Shown here in pieces: positions 58,092-64,000 of a stretch of DNA of 64,000 nt; positions within the stretch are counted from its first letter, which is position 1, and each line of letters opens with the position of its first letter. The notes beneath the pieces were generated by a model. It saw only the letters and a program-made list of their open reading frames with translations, ran no database searches and was not told where the DNA came from. Both the position numbers and the translations under genes were made by a program. This DNA is from Antedon bifida. Lineage: Eukaryota > Echinodermata > Crinoidea > Comatulida > Antedonidae. Location: contig OY727098.1 in assembly GCA_963402885.1 (NCBI GenBank), positions 22,864,717-22,928,716 of the forward strand, given 5' to 3'.

Positions 58092-61000
58092 CTATGTTCC
58101 AAATGTTAATGTAAAGGAAAGTAAGCAGAAAGTAAATAGGAGTTGAGACATTGATCGCACATTGGCACGCGATGAAGGTAGAGCTGAAGCCATGTTTCCA
58201 ACTTGAGGACAGATTCTTTTTTCTACAGAAACAAAGATTGAGAAAATTAATTTATTATTATACATTATAGACAGTCGGTAATATAGTCACATGAGGTGTA
58301 TTGTGTATTAGTTCTACATGCATAGAATATGTTTGTTCGTTTCCACTGCGACATCACCGACCTTGTGCTTCCACATTGTGTATATTATTGATTAGACCAG
58401 GGAAGTACTATTGCACTATTAATTGTTACTGGGTTGTTTATAAATATATAAACATATAAAATGACCCCATTGGAAATAAGTTCCACATCGGGACTTTCAT
58501 GGGCTATCCTGCATCTCTGTATTTGTCTTTTTAAATGTAAATTGTATAATATGTATATATATCTTGTTTCATAAACTGTGTATGTTTATAATGCGATGCT
58601 AATAAATAAATCAAAATCAAATCAGACACTACCTGGTGTTAGCGATGTCTCTTTTGAAGTTTCTTCTACCAATAACTCTACAAGATAAGTAATAAATGAT
58701 CACAATACAACTTTTTGACAATGGTATATTATTATTCCCGACACTAGGAAATTCAGAATATATGTGAATGGTGGTCTCTATTATTTGATATTTATTATAT
58801 CGTTTAGGATGATCAAGCAGCCTGGATGTTCACCAACAAGTTGACATTTCTGTTAATAAAAAAAATACTATTTCGATACATGGCCAATTTACTCGATGAT
58901 AAATTATTCCAATATCACACGATTGAATACCAATTGGCCTATTTTCAAAAAGTGGCCTCTACACGTGAACTTAGCCTACCTGTCGTTATGAAATATATCG
59001 GAGTTGATTCGTCACTCTCTCCAAAATCGTTGGTAGAAGTAACAGTAGCTTTATAGCTCCAATCAGGGTGAAGATTCTCAATGTAATATTCGTAAACAGA
59101 TGATTTCGTAGGAATAGCATCTTTACTTATATATTTTATGACTTGTTGACCTTCCTTTTATAAACAATTGAAATAATATACACTGTTATTTATGTTATAT
59201 ACGTTTTAAAAGCACAAGCATAATTAGGCATATTCAAACAATATATTTCAATGATTGAATGTGTATTTATACTTTTACTTGAAGTTGAACATGTTGTATC
59301 TTTCAGTTGGAAATTACCAGTAGGCCTAAACACCAAAACACGACAATTCATTAATATCTAATACAAACTTACCCCTGTTTGCCAAACATATTGATATTTG
59401 ATAATGAATCCATTTATTGGAATAATATTTCGATGACTTTCTTCCACCCTTTTCGACGCTTTCCATCGCAACAAGTAACGAGTAGGCCACGAACTGATGA
59501 CAGAGGAAACTATTGTAGGCGTCGTTGGCGTTCCTTATTACAATGAATGCAAAAGAAAAAATGTTAGCAAATAGAACTGATTTGATAATATTGTCTTCAG
59601 AAATCATTTATCTTCAACGTGTAAAAGTATAGTACAAGATGAGAAATGCAAGGAAGCGAATCTGTTCTTCCTCATTCAGAAAGTATTGATTAAAATAAAA
59701 TTGGAACACAATGTTAATATTAAATGCTGCATTGTTCCTGTTTCATTGTTTCAATCTGTGACCACTGGATAATTACAATAGTCAACCGTCATCCAAATAG
59801 AAGAGGACTTATTACAAACAATAACAGCCTTTCTTAAACTAAAGTTTTCTTAAGCATCCTAGAGATGACCCGACGTTCCTTTACACTTACCGGTTAGCAC
59901 AATGTTCGCATCTGTATACCCAACATCATTGGTTACCCTGCATGTGAAGTTTCCATAATGCTTTGCTTCTATTTTGGATATACACAGCCTAAAAAGGATC
60001 CAATACAATATATTTACATTTACATAGAAGACTTCTATACTCAGTCCAAATAGCACACATTCAATTGTCAATTTTGCATAAGTTTATGCAATGTTGAGTT
60101 AGAAGATTCAACATGGCGAACAATGCATTTCTTTTCCTGCGTACAAAACGTAAAGAGGAAATAGAATATTCTGTGTCGAACAGAGGCTTTCTGATGTTCC
60201 CTCTATAAAGCAAAAGCTTGCCTGTGATGTAGGCCTATTGTAGTTGTATCTGTTTTGATTTTCTGAATTTTAGTTCCAAAATTGTGCACCTCCCCAATGC
60301 CCAACTAGCCTCTGTAGTCTGACGATATTTTGTATTAATTGTGTAAAGCACAGCGGAGCTTATAGAATCTAGGATGTGCATGTACGTCTTCTTTTGAGAC
60401 GCCAGTGGATTTAGAGTTGTGTACTAGATGTGATTACCTTGTTCGCTTATCGTCACCAGTTATCGAAATACCTGGTTGACGATTTGAAAGCACCGTTGTG
60501 TTCTGAAACCATGTAACTGCATCAGGTACGGGAAAAGCGTCGATACAACAGGCCATGCAAACATATCTCCCAATACCACTACGATAGAGCTGTCGGCTAG
60601 GTTTTATTCGCGGCTTATCTGTGGCAGTAACAATACTAGTTTAGTTTATCTAATTCATTATTTCATCTATACGGTTTTAATGAATATTACGAAGGTTTCT
60701 ACAATGAGTGTGATATTCTTAAAATTGTTATTGAAACCAGGCCATACTAATACTAATACATTATTGCCACCAATATAGAGTACAAATACATCCCTAATTA
60801 GAATACAAATGATAAATACCGGTACTACTAGACAAATATAGATGTCCACATAATCTAGAAGAGTAGTTATTCGAGACACTTAACACGTACATTTGATTAT
60901 AAGTTTGACAATCTGCCTGTCACCTTCGGCGTCGTTTAGGTGGTTAGCTGCTGTACATACATAATCACCCGTGTCCTCTACTTTTACGTTCCAAATTCGT

Positions 61001-61748
61001 GCTACACCTTGACCACAGTCTTTGAATCGTGTATCATTGAGTTCTTTTTGTAGGTTTGTCCGATGCCAAGTGACTGTCGGTGATGGCTTACCGTCTGCTA
61101 TACAGAACAACACTACGTCTCTTGACTCTTTGAAATACCTAGCGTTTGGATCCTTTGAACCAAGAGTGCGAGTATTCATCGGTTCAATTTGAATAATTTT
61201 TCCAGGAGCTGAAAATACAAGAGCAGTTTCAAACTCGTTTTATATTAAAACTTTGCTATTGTTGAATACTATGCTAAGAAATACTTATCATCCACCATCA
61301 CACTATACAGCTGATATCATGTCTAGCGACAATAAGCAGCTTGCACTATCGCGTTTTCTGACAGCAAACTTCATCCCATTGGATATTCTTTACCTCTTTT
61401 ACCATGGATTAATGAATGAATATTCATTAATCCATGGGTTACTAACTCAATTTCGTAATTAACCGGGACTTTCTGGTTATTACTAAAACACTAATTGTAA
61501 TTGTTTTTTCTGATTATGTCAGTATACACTTAAATAATATTTGTTATGGTATATATTGCTAGGAAACGTCTTACCTAAAACATCAACGGTAATCGTGCTT
61601 CTCTGTCGCTGGTCAATATAACATGTATAGTTTCCAGCATCCTGTACCGTAATAGATCGTAGAATCAAATTGTTAACACCATTTGCAATGTCATATTCCA
61701 AGTGAATGTCTCGCTGTGTTGATATTAGCTCATTATCAAACGTCAGCA
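58092..61748 (-). CDS. Ig/FN3 adhesion protein, Klingon/Wrapper-like, 5' partial
   Basis: About 427 residues are visible in eight exons, gene order: 61748-61575, 61208-60891, 60618-60438, 59988-59891, 59533-59373, 59154-58980, 58677-58633, 58222-58092; phases close throughout. Exon 1 seen here is the second half of Ig1 (NLILRSITVQDAGNYTCYI). Exon 2 is a full Ig2 (VVLFCIADGKPSPTVTW, then VEDTGDYVCTAANH). Exons 3-4 make Ig3 (RYVCMACC, VTWFQN, KHYGNFTCRVTNDVG). Exons 5-6 make one fibronectin type III domain (SSWPTRYLLRWKAS, NLHPDWSYKATVTSTNDFGE). The last exon ends ASALPSSRANVRSMSQ then LLFTFCLLSFTLTFGT and stop, a good GPI-attachment signal. Three Ig plus one FN3 plus GPI is the layout of Drosophila Klingon and Wrapper; lachesin-like or NCAM-like names are equally possible. 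The signal peptide and first half of Ig1 were not found. The two final exons rest on phase and tail character only. Confidence 0.75.
61402..61437. repeat. Perfect 16-bp hairpin with 4-base loop
   Basis: CCATGGATTAATGAAT, loop GAAT, then the exact complement. It lies in an intron of the Ig/FN3 gene, between Ig1 and Ig2. Confidence 0.9.
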
Positions 61749-61780
61749 CTAGAATATTATACAGATATTGACTGCTTAGA

Positions 61781-61925
61781 GGTTAAATATAAGATTTGAC
61801 ATCCCCGAGGGAATGATATTATGTTCGAGGGAATATATATTTCCCGAAGCGCCAGCTGAGGGAAATATATATTCCCCGAGAACATAATATCATTCCCAAG
61901 GGGATGTCAAATCTTATATTTAACC
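61781..61925. mobile_element. 145-bp foldback element (about 65-bp arms)
   Basis: The left arm starts GGTTAAATATAAGATTTGAC and the right arm is its complement, ending TTAACC at 61925. The loop is GAAGCGCCAGCTGA. Only small differences separate the arms (for example CGAGG versus CTTGG). It lies 32 bases upstream of the Ig1 exon acceptor in gene direction. Confidence 0.9.
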
Positions 61926-62386
61926 GATATAAAAGGCAATATCTGTTATATTATATAGCCAAGAACAAGTCTGCTGGTGAAGCTAGGCTAGGCCTCCTAT
62001 TCTATAGTATTTGTATTGTATGTAAACAAGCCTCCTGCCTAGACACCTTACCTTGCGAAGAATAATATACAGATAATTACTAATTAATGATTCCTTGGCA
62101 ATAAAATATTCACTTAGGCCTAGGTCGTTTAAATTAACAGAAGAATTTCCATCAATAAGCCTATTAATAATAATATTATAATCAGGTAGGCCGAATAAAC
62201 AATTCATCGTCTTCTCTTCGAGAAGCCGAATCACCGGATGTTCAGCGCGTACTAGTTACTAGGTTACTACCGTGAGTATTGACCAATCACAAACGGTGTT
62301 TCATCACATTTAGGGAGGACTAATAACAAATGAGGGCGCTATGTATGCATAGTTTAAATAGTTTAGATGAATAATTTCTTGAAGCA

Positions 62387-62600
62387 ACTTCCGTGGCGCA
62401 ACGGCGGAAGCGTTGTCTTGCGATGGAGTGACAATTCCCACCCGAGTTCAAATCCAGTAGATGACTTTTGTTTATTTATCGGCGACTGTGTACACAGTCA
62501 ATATCATCGAACTCGAGAATGTATAGGATTAATGACAGGGGACACGATAATTACGCGAAAATTACTCAGTCAATATCATCGTTCTCGAGGATATATACGA
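62387..62600 (+). repeat. tRNA-derived element, degraded
   Basis: Box A-like TGGCGCAACGG (62394) and box B-like AGTTCAAATCC (62445) are spaced as in a tRNA, but the T arm and acceptor do not pair, so this is a SINE head rather than a tRNA gene. Downstream, CAGTCAATATCATCG plus a CTCGAG block occurs twice (near 62497 and 62568). Confidence 0.55.
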
Positions 62601-62894
62601 TTTACGATCCTCGAAGCGACAGTCATGTGACGCAGTTTCAACCAATCACGTTCACGTATTTACATAGGCTATGTAATATAATAAGATAATGCATTGAGTT
62701 TCTACTGATTAATCTCTAGCTACCTTATAGTCCAAGAGCATTAGGGTTTGACCCGGAAATTTCTGGTAACAAGCTAATTTTTTCAGGAAAGGTCGAGAAC
62801 TATGATTGGAACATCATACTAAAAGTCCTGAAAAATCCTCCTTGTGCTCTCCGAGAAATCCAAGATGGCGTCAAAAATGGCTGCCATTTTAAAT

Positions 62895-63310
62895 TGGTCT
62901 ATAACTTTGTAACCGCTTGTCGTAGAGTATCGATTTTGGTGTCAAATAGTTCACAATATATACATTCCTATTTGCTCTAACAGAAAATGTTGTCAAAAAA
63001 TGGCCGCTACTACAGTTTCTGGCAGTTTGACCTTTGACCTGGTCTTATCATATCTCGGTAATGGCTTGTCATAGAGAATTCAGATTAGGCCCAAATTGTT
63101 CAGAACATGCATATTTTTATTTGGTGTAATGAAATGTTTTATCCCAAAATGACCGAAAGTGAGGTTATTGACCTCTTATTGACCTATTCATATATCTTTA
63201 CCGTATCTCAAGAAATATTTGTCGTAGAGCATTACTTTTGGTGTCATATTGTTTGGAACATATACATTTCTATTTAGTCTAATACAACAGTTTGCCCTCA
63301 AATGCTTGGA
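62895..63310. repeat. Diverged tandem repeat, about 165-bp unit, three copies
   Basis: Units share this order: TAACTTTGTAACCGCTTGTC or TATCTCGGTAATGGCTTGTC or TATCTCAAGAAATATTTGTC; then RTAGAG; then a TTTGGTGTCA-like block; then GTTYRGAACATRYAYATT; then CTATTTRGTSTAAT. The first copies are followed by AAATGGCCGC and by TGACCTTTGACC, words common in marine invertebrate repeats. No reading frame is conserved between units. Confidence 0.8.
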
Positions 63311-64000
63311 AGTAAGTTAATTTATTGAAAACTTAAAAAATCAAAGAGCTACATAGGCAGAGGATATGAATACTGTAGAAAAAATCTAAATCAAAGTTTT
63401 AACTCTGCCTTAAAACATGTTTTGGGCATAGCACATCATCAGGTAAAGTTACAAAAAGAAAATATCAAGTCAATAACTTACAAAGAATAACTGTCATTGG
63501 CTAATCAAAGTTGGTTAAGTAAACAAAAAAATGGGTTATTCCGCAACATTTTATTGGGTAGTTGAAGAGGTGTTTTGTTATTTTTAACAATAACCTTGAG
63601 GGTAAATTTTACTGTAATAAGGGTATGAACTATACAAGAAAAAACCAAAATAATCATTTATTTAACTTCGATAGAACAAAGAATATCATGGGACACGTTA
63701 ATTGAAATTCTCATACTAGTTATGGTTGAAAAGTTATTGCTACAAAATGTCACCTATATGTAGATGTCATAGAATACATTTTAAATGCGTTATTCGTCTG
63801 TAACTCGCATTACAGTACATACGCGAATTAGTGCTTTTGTTGAAATCACGTCGTTATTTTTATTATTTATTATAGAAATTATGATAATTATTTTTGTTCA
63901 GAAAAGTAGAAATTTTATGTAATTTAGGAAATTTATAGACTTTATGATATTGTGAGTGTGAGAATGAAATGTTCAGGTCATATACATTTCGCATGGAAAT

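Larger units (their letters stand above)
61749..64000. other. Intron or upstream sequence of the Ig/FN3 gene with repeats
   Basis: A preceding exon encoding the first half of Ig1 should lie here or beyond the window end; none was recognised. Contents are the long hairpin (61781-61925), a tRNA-derived element (62387-62600) and a diverged tandem repeat (62895-63310). Confidence 0.5.

Noticed and set aside
58615-58632. Protein end at the TGA just after the 45-nt exon of the Ig/FN3 gene
   Set aside because: Reading through the donor gives a stop with no membrane anchor and no nearby poly(A) signal. Splicing to 58222 keeps phase and adds a GPI-type tail. The alternative isoform cannot be excluded.
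62367-62630. 87-codon open frame overlapping the tRNA-derived element
   Set aside because: Its sequence is the SINE-like head and a direct duplication read as protein; no domain.

Overview
The window is animal nuclear DNA: AT-rich, gene-sparse, with intron-bearing genes using GT-AG splice sites and several transposon families in the introns and spacers. Pervasive AGGCCT/TAGGCCTA words, tRNA-derived SINE heads and a TIKI protease plus an Ig/FN3 adhesion protein suggest a marine invertebrate deuterostome, most likely an echinoderm. That is an inference from style; no species is claimed.

Five protein genes were reconstructed exon by exon. Every splice phase closes in the models given. (1) TIKI/TRABD2, a Wnt-inactivating membrane metalloprotease, minus strand, 6 coding exons over 27 kb (31415 down to 4120), predicted 488 aa. 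(2) LSM4, an Sm-like RNA-binding protein, minus strand, 5 exons (46148 down to 36302), 137 aa. (3) OGFOD1, a ribosomal prolyl 3-hydroxylase, plus strand, 12 exons (46532 to 51614), 572 aa. (4) A ZIP-II zinc transporter (SLC39A1/A3-like), minus strand, intronless CDS (54901 down to 53822), 359 aa. (5) The 3' part of a Klingon/Wrapper-like cell-adhesion gene with three Ig domains, one FN3 domain and a probable GPI signal, minus strand, 8 exons seen (61748 down to 58092). Its 5' exons were not found.

Layout: 1-4119 is a repeat-rich spacer downstream of TIKI. 4120-31415 is TIKI, whose 14.9-kb third intron carries a 2.4-kb inverted-repeat element studded with a GC-rich motif. 31416-36301 is spacer. 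36302-46148 is LSM4, divergent from OGFOD1 with 383 bp between the two start codons, which looks like a bidirectional promoter. OGFOD1 and the ZIP gene converge over 2.2 kb. 54902-58091 is spacer with a tRNA-like SINE and a roughly 95-bp tandem repeat. 58092-61748 is the Ig/FN3 gene. The last 2.2 kb holds a perfect-style hairpin, a tRNA-derived element and a diverged tandem repeat.

Functionally LSM4 (RNA splicing and decay) and OGFOD1 (translation) are housekeeping genes sharing a promoter region. The others are surface or membrane proteins with no obvious joint pathway. No prokaryote-style operon, CRISPR array or viral gene set is visible. The most unusual material is in the repeats: the 15053-17460 element, a module shared by two loci with a CTGATGA core plus hairpin, and miniature elements sitting directly beside splice sites.
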